Source of the DNA: an uncultured Oscillospiraceae bacterium
Lineage (GTDB): Bacteria; Bacillota; Clostridia; Oscillospirales; Oscillospiraceae
NCBI GenBank assembly: GCA_934655935.1
Contig: CAKUHJ010000003.1
Span: 1 to 39,914, forward strand
DNA length: 39,914 nucleotides
Direction: 5' to 3'
Part shown: positions 7,714-14,406 of the stretch, in pieces
How positions within the stretch are numbered: position 1 is the stretch's first letter
How the letters are laid out: each line of letters begins with the position of its first letter
Notes under the pieces: generated by a model
Seen by the model: only the letters and a program-made list of their open reading frames with translations
Databases searched by the model: none
Told to the model about the DNA's origin: nothing
Position numbers and translations under genes: made by a program

Positions 7714-7880
7714 TTTATAGCCTGAAAGATTCTCCCGCGATCCGGGATTGCTTCTTCGGCGCCGCACGGAGGCGGCTTTCCAGAGTTCCGTCTGCAATCA
7801 GTTCCTGTACCTGAGAGTTCCTGCGCGTTCCCCTTCGGTGGCGCGCCCTGCGGCGCGCGCTCTCCTGACTGCTTCATCCG
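7707..7880 (-). promoter_or_regulatory. tandem glycine riboswitch
   Basis: On the minus strand two glycine aptamers follow each other. The first has GGAGAG, then CCACCGAAGGGGAA (about 7827-7842), then AACTCTCAGGTACAGGAAC. The second has ACTCTGGAAAGC, then GCCGAAGAAGCAA, then GAATCTTTCAGGCTATAAAAC. These are the conserved cores of the gcvT RNA class, which binds glycine cooperatively. The terminator at 7684-7713 and the glycine operon follow directly, so control by glycine is strongly supported. A promoter lies just upstream. Confidence 0.95.
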
Positions 7881-7899
7881 GCCAGCTTTACTTTTTTAC

Positions 7900-7928
7900 A
7901 CCATAGCATGCCGAACTGGAAAAATCAA
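7900..7928 (-). promoter_or_regulatory. sigma-A promoter of the glycine cleavage operon
   Basis: TTGATT (7923-7928) and TATGGT (7900-7905) are 17 bases apart on the minus strand. The predicted start near 7893 lies just before the first glycine aptamer. Confidence 0.65.
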
Positions 7929-8049
7929 GTCAAAACCCGGCGCAGGCGCGTCGGGTCCCGATTTTTGGTTAAGCCGTGCAAAAGCGGCCGCTTTTTTTGT
8001 GGAATCCGTCACGGGACAGGCTCATAAGCTGGACAAGGGAGGTGAGGAC

Positions 8050-9534
8050 ATGCGCAAAGGAACGCTCCTGGGCGATACGCTGCTTCTGACGGCGTCGTCC
8101 GTGCTGCTGCGCGGACTGGGGATGCTGATGAATACGCTGCTCAGCCGCGCCATCGGCGCGGAGGGTCTCGGGATTCTGCAGCTGATTATGAGCGTGTTCT
8201 CCTTCTCCATGACGCTGGGCCTCTGCGGCACGCGGACCGCGGCGCTCTATTTCTGCGCCTCCCAGGCCGGCCCGCGCGCAGACGGACTTCGCGCGGCGGC
8301 GCTTTGCTGCCTTCGCTATGTGCTTTTTACCGCCTGCTGCGCGGGTACGGCGCTGTTTCTCTTCGCGCCGGGCCTTGCCGGATGGCTTCCGGGGCTTGCG
8401 GGCTGCAGCGCGCTTTTGCGCCTGCTTGCCCCGCTGCTGCCGGTTCACGCCGTCAATCTGGTGCTGGGGGCCTGCTTTACGGCCGCCGGGCGTGTGCGCA
8501 CGCTGATTGCCGTCGATCTGGCGGAGCGGCTGTTTTCCTCGGCACTGTTTGCCGCACTCGTTCTGCGCGGCGCGGCCGCCGCGCCCGAGACTGTGTGCCG
8601 CTGGTTTCTTCTTTGCGAGGGGCTGGGCGCAGCGCTCTCCATGCTGGCGCTGCTTGTCCTCTTCCTGCGGCAATTCCCGCCTGCCGGACGCACGGCGCAG
8701 GCCCCTGCGCGCCTGCGCGCAAGGCTGACCCGGCTGTGCATTCCTCTGGCTCTGGGCGAATATCTGCGCGCGGGGCTCTCGCTTCTAGAGCAGTATCTGA
8801 TTCCGTGGGGGCTTTTAAAAAGCGGGCGCAGCCAGCTGCAGGCGCTTGGCGCCTATGGAACGCTCACCGGGATGGTGTTCCCGATGATGATGTTCCCCGC
8901 CGCGCTTTTATACGCGCTGAACGATCTGCTTCTGCCCGCGCTTGCACGCCAGACCGGCCTGGGGCGCGCCGGGCGCTGCGAGCAGCTGATTTTCCGGAGC
9001 CTTTCGGCGGCGCTTCTGTTCGCGTCCTTCTGCGCCGGGCTGTTTGTCAGCACGGGCATGCCGCTTGCGCGCCTGCTGTTTGACAGCCCGCAGGCCGGCC
9101 GCCTTCTGTCTCTCTTCGCGCCCATGCTCCTGATGCTCTATCTGGATATCCTGACGGACGGAATGCTGAAGGGCCTTGGGCAGCAGCAGGCGAACCTGCG
9201 CATCAATCTTCTCACGAGCGTGCTGGACGTGGCGCTTCTGTACCTGCTGCTGCCGCGCGCGGGGCTGCCGGGGTATCTTGCGGTCTTTTTCCTGACGCAC
9301 GCCGTGAATTTTGCGCTCAGCCTGCGCCGCCTTCTGCAGCGCTGCCAGAGAAGCCTTTCTCCCGTGCAGGCCGTGCTGCCGCCCGCCTGCGCCGCGCTTG
9401 CCTGCGCAGGCGCAGGGCTCCTGCAGGCAAGCGGCGACTGGAGCCTGCTTTTTCTGCGCGGGCTGTGCTTCAGCGTGCTGTTTTTCTGTCTGGCCGGACT
9501 TTTGGGTCTTCTTCGCGGAAGGGTGCAAACATAA
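8050..9534 (+). CDS. SpoVB/MurJ-like polysaccharide flippase family protein
   Basis: A 494-residue very hydrophobic protein with about 12-14 predicted membrane segments. It opens with RKGTLLGDTLLLTASSVLLR and SRAIGAEGLGILQLIMSVF, the typical first helices of the MOP-superfamily 'polysaccharide biosynthesis protein' group that includes the stage V sporulation protein SpoVB, and it also has GMVFPMMMFPAALLYALND mid-protein. Such proteins flip lipid-linked precursors across the membrane, for cortex or wall synthesis. I start at the ATG at 8050 behind GGGAGGTGAGG; an upstream ATG at 7999 lacks a ribosome site. Being directly upstream of spoIIID supports a sporulation role, but the exact member (SpoVB, YtgP, YabM) cannot be told from sequence alone. 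Confidence 0.8.
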   Translation: MRKGTLLGDTLLLTASSVLLRGLGMLMNTLLSRAIGAEGLGILQLIMSVFSFSMTLGLCGTRTAALYFCASQAGPRADGLRAAALCCLRYVLFTACCAGTALFLFAPGLAGWLPGLAGCSALLRLLAPLLPVHAVNLVLGACFTAAGRVRTLIAVDLAERLFSSALFAALVLRGAAAAPETVCRWFLLCEGLGAALSMLALLVLFLRQFPPAGRTAQAPARLRARLTRLCIPLALGEYLRAGLSLLEQYLIPWGLLKSGRSQLQALGAYGTLTGMVFPMMMFPAALLYALNDLLLPALARQTGLGRAGRCEQLIFRSLSAALLFASFCAGLFVSTGMPLARLLFDSPQAGRLLSLFAPMLLMLYLDILTDGMLKGLGQQQANLRINLLTSVLDVALLYLLLPRAGLPGYLAVFFLTHAVNFALSLRRLLQRCQRSLSPVQAVLPPACAALACAGAGLLQASGDWSLLFLRGLCFSVLFFCLAGLLGLLRGRVQT

Positions 9535-9557
9535 GCGGGCTCCGGCGGTCATATAAT
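9529..9557 (+). promoter_or_regulatory. possible sigma-E-type promoter of spoIIID
   Basis: CATATAAT (9550-9557) resembles the -10 element CATACANT of sporulation sigma-E promoters. ACATAA (9529-9534), 15 bases upstream and overlapping the stop codon of the flippase gene, contains the ATA core of the -35. spoIIID of Bacillus is sigma-E dependent. The match is partial and CATATAAT could also serve sigma-A. Confidence 0.4.
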
Positions 9558-9584
9558 CGAGTAGCACAGCCTGGAGGTGCCCGA

Positions 9585-9833
9585 ATGACCGAAGATCTTG
9601 AAAAGCGAGCCAAGGAACTTGCTGTGTACCTCATTGAGACCCGCACCACGATCCGGGAAGCGGCAAAGCACTTTCGATTATCCAAGTCCACCGTGCACAA
9701 GGATCTGTCGCAGCGTCTGCCGCTGTGCAGCAAGGCCTTGTATATGCAGGTCAAGCAGATTCTGGACTGCAACAAGGCCGAACGTCATATCCGGGGCGGC
9801 AACGCCACGCGGAAGAAGTACAAAGGCTACTGA
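9585..9833 (+). CDS. spoIIID: sporulation transcriptional regulator SpoIIID
   Basis: An 82-residue DNA-binding protein, near the family length. It contains the helix-turn-helix TIREAAKHFRLSKSTVHKDL followed by the basic C-terminal tail RHIRGGNATRKKYKG, both typical of SpoIIID. It acts in the mother cell after engulfment as activator or repressor of sigma-E genes and of the sigma-K switch. CTGGAGGTG lies 5 bases before the ATG at 9585; a longer frame from 9465 overlaps the flippase gene and is rejected. It shows the organism is, or recently was, a spore former. Confidence 0.95.
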   Translation: MTEDLEKRAKELAVYLIETRTTIREAAKHFRLSKSTVHKDLSQRLPLCSKALYMQVKQILDCNKAERHIRGGNATRKKYKGY

Positions 9834-9864
9834 AAAAACGCGAAGGGGGCTCCTTGCCCCCTTC
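9834..9864 (-). terminator. terminator of the proBAC operon (convergent with spoIIID)
   Basis: A perfect 9-bp stem (9842-9850 and 9856-9864) with a 5-base loop is followed on the minus strand by a run of six T (complement of 9834-9838 and neighbours), about 60 bases past the proC stop. The same hairpin lies 8 bases past spoIIID on the plus strand and may also stop that transcript, with a weaker T-run. Confidence 0.8.
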
Positions 9865-9926
9865 ACGCTTTCCCCGCTGCTCTGTCGCAGCGCTGCATAT
9901 CATTGTTTTTCGGCAGTCTCGGGCTT

Positions 9927-10727
9927 TCATGCCTTCCCAAGCTGCTTCGTTTTTTCATAGGCGGCGCAGACCGCCTCCATGCAGGCCGCGCGGACGCCGC
10001 CGCGCTCAAGCGCATACACGCCCTCAATCGTGCTCCCACCCGGGCTGCAGACGTCGTCCTTCAGCTTTTCCGGGTGCTCGCCGTCCGCCAGCGCCAGCTG
10101 CGCGCTTCCAAGCAGCGTCTGCGCAGCGTACCGGGCCGCCTTTTCGCGCGGAAGGCCGCAGCGCACCGCGCCGTCCGCCAGCGCCTGCAAAATCAGGAAG
10201 GCATAGGCCGGCCCGCAGCCGGAAAGCGCGCTTGCCGCGTCAATCAGCTTCTCCGGCAGCTCGTCCGTCTTTCCGGCAAACGCCATCAGCGTCCTGAATT
10301 CCAGAAGTTCCTCTTTTGTACACCGGCTGCCTGCGCAGAGCAGAATCAGCCCCTGGCCGACCCTGCAGGGGGTGTTCGGCATAATCCGGAGAATCCGCTT
10401 CCCGGGGAACAGCGCCTCCAGCCGCTGCAGCCCGACGCCCGCCAGCATGGAGACCAGAATCGGGTCCGACTCCTGCAGCTCCGGCTGCAGCTGCCGCGCA
10501 GCCGCCTCCAGGCCCTGCGGCTTGAAGCCCAGAAACACGAACCGGCACACTCTTAGGATTTCCTCCGGGCCGGCGCCCGCGCAGCCAAGGCGCTTCGCCG
10601 CCTGAAAGGTATGCTCCGGCGTGCTGCAGGCAACCAGAACCTCCTCCGCTCCGACCGCCTGGATGGCCGCCTGCGCCAGCGCGCCTCCCATATTGCCGGC
10701 GCCAAGAAAGCCCACTGTTTTTTTCAT
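9927..10727 (-). CDS. proC: pyrroline-5-carboxylate reductase
   Basis: A 266-residue NAD(P)H-dependent reductase, the last step of proline synthesis. The Rossmann motif is GFLGAGNMGGA (6-16). The C-terminal family signature SGCGPAYAFL and KDDVCSPGGSTIEG are intact. AGGAGG lies 6 bases before the ATG in the 11-base gap after proA. It is the third gene of proB-proA-proC and ends at a terminator shared with spoIIID. Confidence 0.97.
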   Translation of the reverse strand: MKKTVGFLGAGNMGGALAQAAIQAVGAEEVLVACSTPEHTFQAAKRLGCAGAGPEEILRVCRFVFLGFKPQGLEAAARQLQPELQESDPILVSMLAGVGLQRLEALFPGKRILRIMPNTPCRVGQGLILLCAGSRCTKEELLEFRTLMAFAGKTDELPEKLIDAASALSGCGPAYAFLILQALADGAVRCGLPREKAARYAAQTLLGSAQLALADGEHPEKLKDDVCSPGGSTIEGVYALERGGVRAACMEAVCAAYEKTKQLGKA

Positions 10728-10738
10728 TCCGCGTCCTC

Positions 10739-11995
10739 CTATCGAATCTGTCCGTCGCCTGTGATCACATACTGATAGGTGCTCAGCGCGTCCAGGCCCA
10801 TCGGCCCTCTGGCATGCAGCTTCTGGGTGGAAATTCCCATCTCGCAGCCAAGGCCGAATTCTCCGCCATCTGTAAAGCGGGTAGAGACGTTCACATAGAC
10901 CGCCGCGCTGTCGACCCGCGCGGTGAACAGCGCCGCATGCGCGGGGTCCTCCGTCACGATGGCCTCGCTGTGGCCGGTGGAATGCCGCGCAATATGCGCA
11001 ATCGCAGCCTCCACGCTGTCCACCACGCCGACGGCCAGAATATAATCCAGAAATTCCGTGTCAAAATCGTCAGGCCCCGCAGGCGTCCCCGCAATAATTG
11101 CCGCCGCGCGCCGGTCCAGCCGCAGCTCCACCGGCGGAAGGCCCTGCGCCGTGCGTTCGTCCACCAGGGCCTGCTTCAGAAGCGGCAGGAAGCGCTCTGC
11201 GACGGCCGCGTGCACCAGGCACACCTCCTCCGCGTTGCAGACGGAGGGACGGCTGGTCTTCGCGTTGACAATGATGCGCAGCGCTTTGGAAAAATCCGCC
11301 GCCTCGTCGACGTAGACATGGCAGATTCCGGTTCCGGTCTGAATGCAGGGAACCGTTGCATTTCTGACGCAGGCCTGAATCAGCCCTGCGCCGCCGCGCG
11401 GAATCAGAAGGTCCACCAGCCCCTGCGCCTGCATCAGCTCCTGCGCGCTTTGGCGGCTGGTATCCTGAACCAGATTCAAAGCGTCGGGATTGCCGCCCGC
11501 CTGCAAAATGCCGTCCTTCAGCGCCTTTACAATCGCGCTGCAGGACCGGAAGGCCTCCTTTCCGCCCCGCAGGATGCAGGCGTTTCCGCTTTTGAGGCAC
11601 AAGGCCGCGGCGTCCGAGGTCACATTGGGCCGGCTCTCATAAATGATGGCCACCAGGCCCAGCGGTCTTTGCAGCTTCTGAATGCGCATGCCGTTCGGCC
11701 GGACCTGCTCGTCCAGCACGCGCCCGGTATGGTCCGGCAGCGCCGCAATGGCCCGGACGCCGTCCGCCATCGAAAGAATTCTTTTCTCGTCCAGCCGCAG
11801 CCGGTCCAGCATCACATCGGAAATATGCCCTTCCGCCTGCGCCAGATCCTCCTCGTTGGCCCGCAGGATTTCCCCGCTTCGGTCGCTGAGCGCGTCCGCC
11901 ATAGAAAGAAGCATCCGGTTTTTATCCGCCTCCGACGCATCACGCACCGAGGGCCAGGCCGCGCGCGTCCTCTGCAGCAATTCAAGCGTTGTCAT
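10739..11995 (-). CDS. proA: glutamate-5-semialdehyde dehydrogenase
   Basis: A 418-residue gamma-glutamyl phosphate reductase, normal length, starting MTTLELLQRTRAAWPSV. It has the conserved substrate segment GLVAIIYESRPNVT and the catalytic cysteine in TSRPSVCNAEE. It reduces the product of ProB to glutamate semialdehyde, which cyclises to pyrroline-5-carboxylate. Its start overlaps the proB 3' end by 14 bases in another frame, so the two are probably translationally coupled. Confidence 0.97.
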   Translation of the reverse strand: MTTLELLQRTRAAWPSVRDASEADKNRMLLSMADALSDRSGEILRANEEDLAQAEGHISDVMLDRLRLDEKRILSMADGVRAIAALPDHTGRVLDEQVRPNGMRIQKLQRPLGLVAIIYESRPNVTSDAAALCLKSGNACILRGGKEAFRSCSAIVKALKDGILQAGGNPDALNLVQDTSRQSAQELMQAQGLVDLLIPRGGAGLIQACVRNATVPCIQTGTGICHVYVDEAADFSKALRIIVNAKTSRPSVCNAEEVCLVHAAVAERFLPLLKQALVDERTAQGLPPVELRLDRRAAAIIAGTPAGPDDFDTEFLDYILAVGVVDSVEAAIAHIARHSTGHSEAIVTEDPAHAALFTARVDSAAVYVNVSTRFTDGGEFGLGCEMGISTQKLHARGPMGLDALSTYQYVITGDGQIR

Positions 11996-12767
11996 GCCGC
12001 TTCTCCTTTCTGAGAAATCTTGTTCCGACCGGCGCTCCGGCCGCAATGTCATAAAGCCGCTCGGGGTGCTTTCCGTTCGCAATTACCATCTCGCAGCCCG
12101 CCTCCGAGGCAATCTGCGCGGCGCGGAGCTTCGTCACCATGCCGCCCGTCCCGAGCTCCGAGCCGCTGCCGCCGGCCAGCGCAAAAATTTCCTCGCTGAG
12201 CTCCGCGACCACCGGAATCAGCCTTGCCTGCGGATTTGTCCGCGGGTCGGCGTCGTAGAGCCCGTCAATATCCGACAGCAGCACCAGAAGCTCCGCTCCC
12301 ACGCTGGCCGCCACGGCGGCGGAGAGCGTATCGTTGTCGCCGATCACAATTTCATCCGTCGAAACCGTATCGTTCTCGTTGATGACCGGCAGGGCCTGCA
12401 GCGCGAGCAGCCGCTCCAGGGTGTTGTGGAAGTTCTGCTTCCGGCCGGCGTCCTGGATATCCGGCGCGGTAATCAGAAGCTGCGCAACCGTATGGTCATA
12501 TTCTGTAAACAGCTTGTCATAGACGTACATCAGCTCGCACTGCCCCACCGCGGCGGCGGCCTGCTTTGTGGGCATATCCTTCGGGCGCTCCGGCAGGCGA
12601 AGCTTTCCCACGCCCATTCCGATGGCGCCGGAGGAGACGAGGATGATCTCGTGTCCGGCATTTTTCAGGTCGCTGAGCACCTTGCAGAGCGTCTCTATCC
12701 TTTGAATGTTCAGCCGTCCCGTCTGATAGGCGAGCGTGGACGTGCCGACCTTCACAACGATTCTCAT
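11982..12767 (-). CDS. proB: glutamate 5-kinase (no PUA domain)
   Basis: A 261-residue amino-acid-kinase-fold protein starting MRIVVKVGTSTLAYQTGRL, with ILVSSGAIGMGVGKL, NENDTVSTDEI and FGDNDTLSA-type segments and SDIDGLYDADP. It phosphorylates glutamate in the first step of proline synthesis. It ends after the kinase domain and so lacks the C-terminal PUA domain present in the 367-residue E. coli enzyme; short forms are known. The start at 12767 (MRIVVKVG) is preferred because upstream residues (MINNLKTGRRIA) are not family-like. Confidence 0.95.
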   Translation of the reverse strand: MRIVVKVGTSTLAYQTGRLNIQRIETLCKVLSDLKNAGHEIILVSSGAIGMGVGKLRLPERPKDMPTKQAAAAVGQCELMYVYDKLFTEYDHTVAQLLITAPDIQDAGRKQNFHNTLERLLALQALPVINENDTVSTDEIVIGDNDTLSAAVAASVGAELLVLLSDIDGLYDADPRTNPQARLIPVVAELSEEIFALAGGSGSELGTGGMVTKLRAAQIASEAGCEMVIANGKHPERLYDIAAGAPVGTRFLRKEKRHDNA

Positions 12768-12801
12768 GGCAATCCTTCTCCCGGTTTTCAAATTGTTTAT
12801 C

Positions 12802-12830
12802 ATTGTAGCACGTTCTTTCCCGCCCTACAA
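12802..12830 (-). promoter_or_regulatory. sigma-A promoter of proBAC
   Basis: TACAAT (12802-12807) and TTGTAG (12825-12830) are separated by 17 bases on the minus strand, about 35 bases upstream of proB. It is back-to-back with the promoter of the cobalamin riboswitch, the two -35 elements being only about 19 bases apart. Confidence 0.6.
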
Positions 12831-12849
12831 TATTTTTTTGCAAAACCTC

Positions 12850-12877
12850 TTGCATTTCCGGCAAAGCGTGCTATAAT
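12850..12877 (+). promoter_or_regulatory. sigma-A promoter of the cobalamin riboswitch
   Basis: TTGCAT (12850-12855), a 16-base spacer and a perfect TATAAT (12872-12877). The predicted start near 12884 is the first base or so of the riboswitch P1 stem, so this RNA has a dedicated promoter. Confidence 0.8.
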
Positions 12878-12885
12878 AAGGGCAA

Positions 12886-12994
12886 GGTTAGCGCGTGCGG
12901 GTAATTCCGCAGGCTGAATGGGGTGAGAATCCCCGCGAGTCGGTCACTGTGATGCTTCCCGGAGAAGCTAAGTCAGATCTGCTGAGCGCTGGCC
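12886..12994 (+). promoter_or_regulatory. cobalamin riboswitch (compact form)
   Basis: The ends pair as a 9-bp P1 stem (12886-12894 with 12986-12994, two G-U pairs). Inside are a hairpin TGCGG/CCGCA, the segment GGGGTGAGAATCCCC, CGGTCACTGTGA (the conserved CACTGT part of the class), a small GCTT/GAAGC hairpin and the B12-box-like AAGTCAGATCTGC (12970-12982). These are in the order expected for the cobalamin class. At about 109 bases it is shorter than classical members and may be of the variant type. A terminator follows at 13044-13077, but no gene follows on this strand. Confidence 0.8.
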
Positions 12995-13043
12995 TGTGCC
13001 ACCGCCATCACCGGGGCCGAACGAGCAATCTTTGTATTGTTTA

Positions 13044-13077
13044 CCGTACGGTCATGGCCTGGCCGCACGGTTTTTTT
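13044..13077 (+). terminator. terminator after the cobalamin riboswitch
   Basis: An 11-bp stem with one A-C mismatch (CCGTACGGTCA with TGGCCGCACGG) and a 5-base loop, followed by seven T. It stands 50 bases after the aptamer and is the probable expression platform. Confidence 0.8.
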
Positions 13078-13136
13078 GTGCGTCCAATCCCCCTGTACCC
13101 GCACGGGGCCGATTCCCCCTTCGGCTCTGTGCAATC

Positions 13137-13189
13137 AAACACCGGACAGCTGCTGAATGGGAACCAGCCGCTGCCCGGTGTTTGTTTTA
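13137..13189 (+). terminator. second terminator-like hairpin
   Basis: AAACACCGG (13137-13145) pairs with 13175-13183 and CAGC (13147-13150) with 13170-13173, with further weak pairing inside. It is followed by TTTTAT on the plus strand. On the minus strand it lies just past the cytidylate-kinase-like gene and may close that transcript as well. Confidence 0.6.
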
Positions 13190-13211
13190 TCCGAAGAGGC
13201 GCTGCGCCGGC

Positions 13212-13820
13212 TTACGGCATCTGCGCAATGTCGCAGACGATATCGACGCATTTTTCAACGCCGAGCTTGCCGCTGTCGAGGCAGATATCATAATTCTGCG
13301 CCTCGCCCCAGTTGTGATTGGTGTAATGCTTGTAATAGACCTTCCGCTTGGCGTCCTTCTCCTGCAGGCGCTTTTCCATCGGCTGCGAGGTCTCGCCGTA
13401 GCGCTCGAGCACGCGCTTGGCGCGGTGCTCCTTGTCCGCGTGAACAAAAATGTGCAGGCAGTCCGGATGGTCCTTCAGGATGAAATCCGCGCAGCGGCCG
13501 ACAATGACGCAGGGGCCCTTGGCCGCCAGGTCGCGGATCACGTTCGTCTGGCAGATGTAGAGCTTATCGGAAACGCTCATCGTATCGACCAGGCCCATCG
13601 GATGCGCGGACACGGCAATGTTGAACAGGAAGCTGCTGGTTACGGAGGCGTATTCGCCGATCTCCTCGATGAACTCATGCGAAAAGCCGCTCTCCTTCGC
13701 AACCGCGTCCACGAGCTCCTTATCATAGTAGGGGATTGACAATCGCTCTGCTACTTCCTTGCCGATGGTTCTTCCGCCGCTGCCAAACATACGGCTGATG
13801 GTGATGACTTTATTGGTCAT
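13212..13820 (-). CDS. cytidylate kinase-like family protein
   Basis: A 202-residue P-loop protein starting MTNKVITISRMFGSGGRTIG; the glycine-rich FGSGGRTIGKEVAERL and IPYYDKELVDAVAKESG are typical of the cytidylate-kinase-like family (PF13189). It also contains VIVGRCADFIL and a basic lid-like stretch KRLQEKDAKRKVYYKHYT. It is distinct from the canonical Cmk, and its substrate is not established. The start at 13820 is chosen because it directly precedes the conserved VITISR strand; the AAGGGG site is about 10 bases away. It has its own strong promoter (13861-13889) and faces the orphan cobalamin-riboswitch transcript at its 3' end. Confidence 0.85.
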   Translation of the reverse strand: MTNKVITISRMFGSGGRTIGKEVAERLSIPYYDKELVDAVAKESGFSHEFIEEIGEYASVTSSFLFNIAVSAHPMGLVDTMSVSDKLYICQTNVIRDLAAKGPCVIVGRCADFILKDHPDCLHIFVHADKEHRAKRVLERYGETSQPMEKRLQEKDAKRKVYYKHYTNHNWGEAQNYDICLDSGKLGVEKCVDIVCDIAQMP

Positions 13821-13860
13821 TTTTATAAAATCCCCTTTCTCCATAATCATATTTTTTATT

Positions 13861-13889
13861 ATTATACACGAAGCGGCGCCGGATTTCAA
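13861..13889 (-). promoter_or_regulatory. sigma-A promoter of the cytidylate-kinase-like gene
   Basis: TTGAAA (13884-13889), 17 bases and a perfect TATAAT (13861-13866) on the minus strand, about 40 bases before the chosen ATG. Confidence 0.8.
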
Positions 13890-13927
13890 ATCAATTTTTT
13901 TGACTGGCCAAGTCCATGCGCATATGC

Positions 13928-13933
13928 TATACT
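13928..13933 (+). promoter_or_regulatory. extended -10 promoter of the small-ORF/Dabb/Mrr operon
   Basis: TATGC directly before TATACT (13928-13933) gives an extended -10 element. No good -35 is found at 17 bases (TTGACT is 22 bases away). It lies 16 bases upstream of the small ORF at 13950. Confidence 0.5.
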
Positions 13934-13949
13934 GAAGCAGGGCGATTTT

Positions 13950-14120
13950 ATGTATTTTGAACGAACTGTTTTGCAGATCTGCGGCGATTATGCGCTGCTC
14001 GCCGGTCCGGAGGGCACGCAGAGCGAGGTCGCAATGGCGCTGCTGCCGGAAGGACTCCAGGAGGGCATGACGCTGATTTTCGAAAATTTTGAATACCGTG
14101 TGAAGGAGGACGAAACATGA
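13950..14120 (+). CDS. small protein, DUF3006-like
   Basis: A 56-residue protein, MYFERTVLQICGDYALLAG... ending in EYRVKEDET. The pattern of a short beta-hairpin (ICGDYALLAG), then EVAMALLPEGLQEGMTLIF, resembles DUF3006-type small proteins ('DGDYAV...LPEGVKEGDVL'). Function unknown. Its stop overlaps the start of the Dabb gene (ATGA), and the ribosome site of that gene (AAGGAGGA) lies within it, which argues that it is a real translated gene. Its own ribosome site is weak (AGGGCG). Confidence 0.65.
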   Translation: MYFERTVLQICGDYALLAGPEGTQSEVAMALLPEGLQEGMTLIFENFEYRVKEDET

Positions 14121-14401
14121 TCCGACATATTGTGATGTGGAAATTCCGCGAAGGGGAAGAGGAAAAGCGCGAGCAGTTCTTTTCCGGTCTTCAGGCGCTC
14201 TACGGCGTGATCCCGGAGATCCGCGCCATGGAGCTGCACCGCAGCTGCAAGCCCGGCAACAGCTACGACGCCTGCCTGATTGCGGACTTTGACAGCCTGG
14301 AAGCGCTCAGCCGCTATAAGAACGACCCGCGGCACGTCGCTGTGAGCCAGCTGTGCAAATCCATCCGCGAAAGCCGCGGCGCCATCGACTACGAGCTGTA
14401 A
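14117..14401 (+). CDS. Dabb (stress-responsive alpha/beta barrel) domain protein
   Basis: A 94-residue single-domain protein, MIRHIVMWKFREGEEEKREQ, with AMELHRSCKPGNSYDACLIADF and a C-terminal YKNDPRHVAVSQLCK. That is the pattern of the dimeric ferredoxin-like Dabb fold: an N-terminal I-x-H-x-V-x-[FW]-K strand and a histidine-containing helix. Biochemical role is not predictable from sequence. It is translationally coupled to the small upstream ORF, and the Mrr-like gene starts 5 bases after its stop. Confidence 0.85.
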   Translation: MIRHIVMWKFREGEEEKREQFFSGLQALYGVIPEIRAMELHRSCKPGNSYDACLIADFDSLEALSRYKNDPRHVAVSQLCKSIRESRGAIDYEL

Positions 14402-14406
14402 GCCCC

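Larger units (their letters stand above)
12884..13190 (+). ncRNA. candidate short riboswitch-controlled transcript without an ORF
   Basis: Promoter, cobalamin aptamer, first terminator (13044-13077) and second terminator-like hairpin (13137-13189) define a possible transcript of about 190 or 305 bases. The only open frame across it begins inside the aptamer, has no ribosome site and is GC-shadow-like. The next gene (13212-13820) is on the opposite strand, so the RNA ends facing its 3' end. It may be a small RNA, an antisense regulator, or a relic of a lost B12-regulated gene. Confidence 0.35.

Noticed and set aside
7980..7995. Perfect 16-base palindrome AAAAGCGGCCGCTTTT before the flippase gene
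   Set aside because: It could be a terminator stem followed by T residues, but no plus-strand gene precedes it. I keep it only as a palindrome of unknown meaning.
12895..13293. 132-codon plus-strand frame across the cobalamin riboswitch
   Set aside because: Starts within the aptamer, crosses two terminator hairpins, has no ribosome site and no family resemblance.
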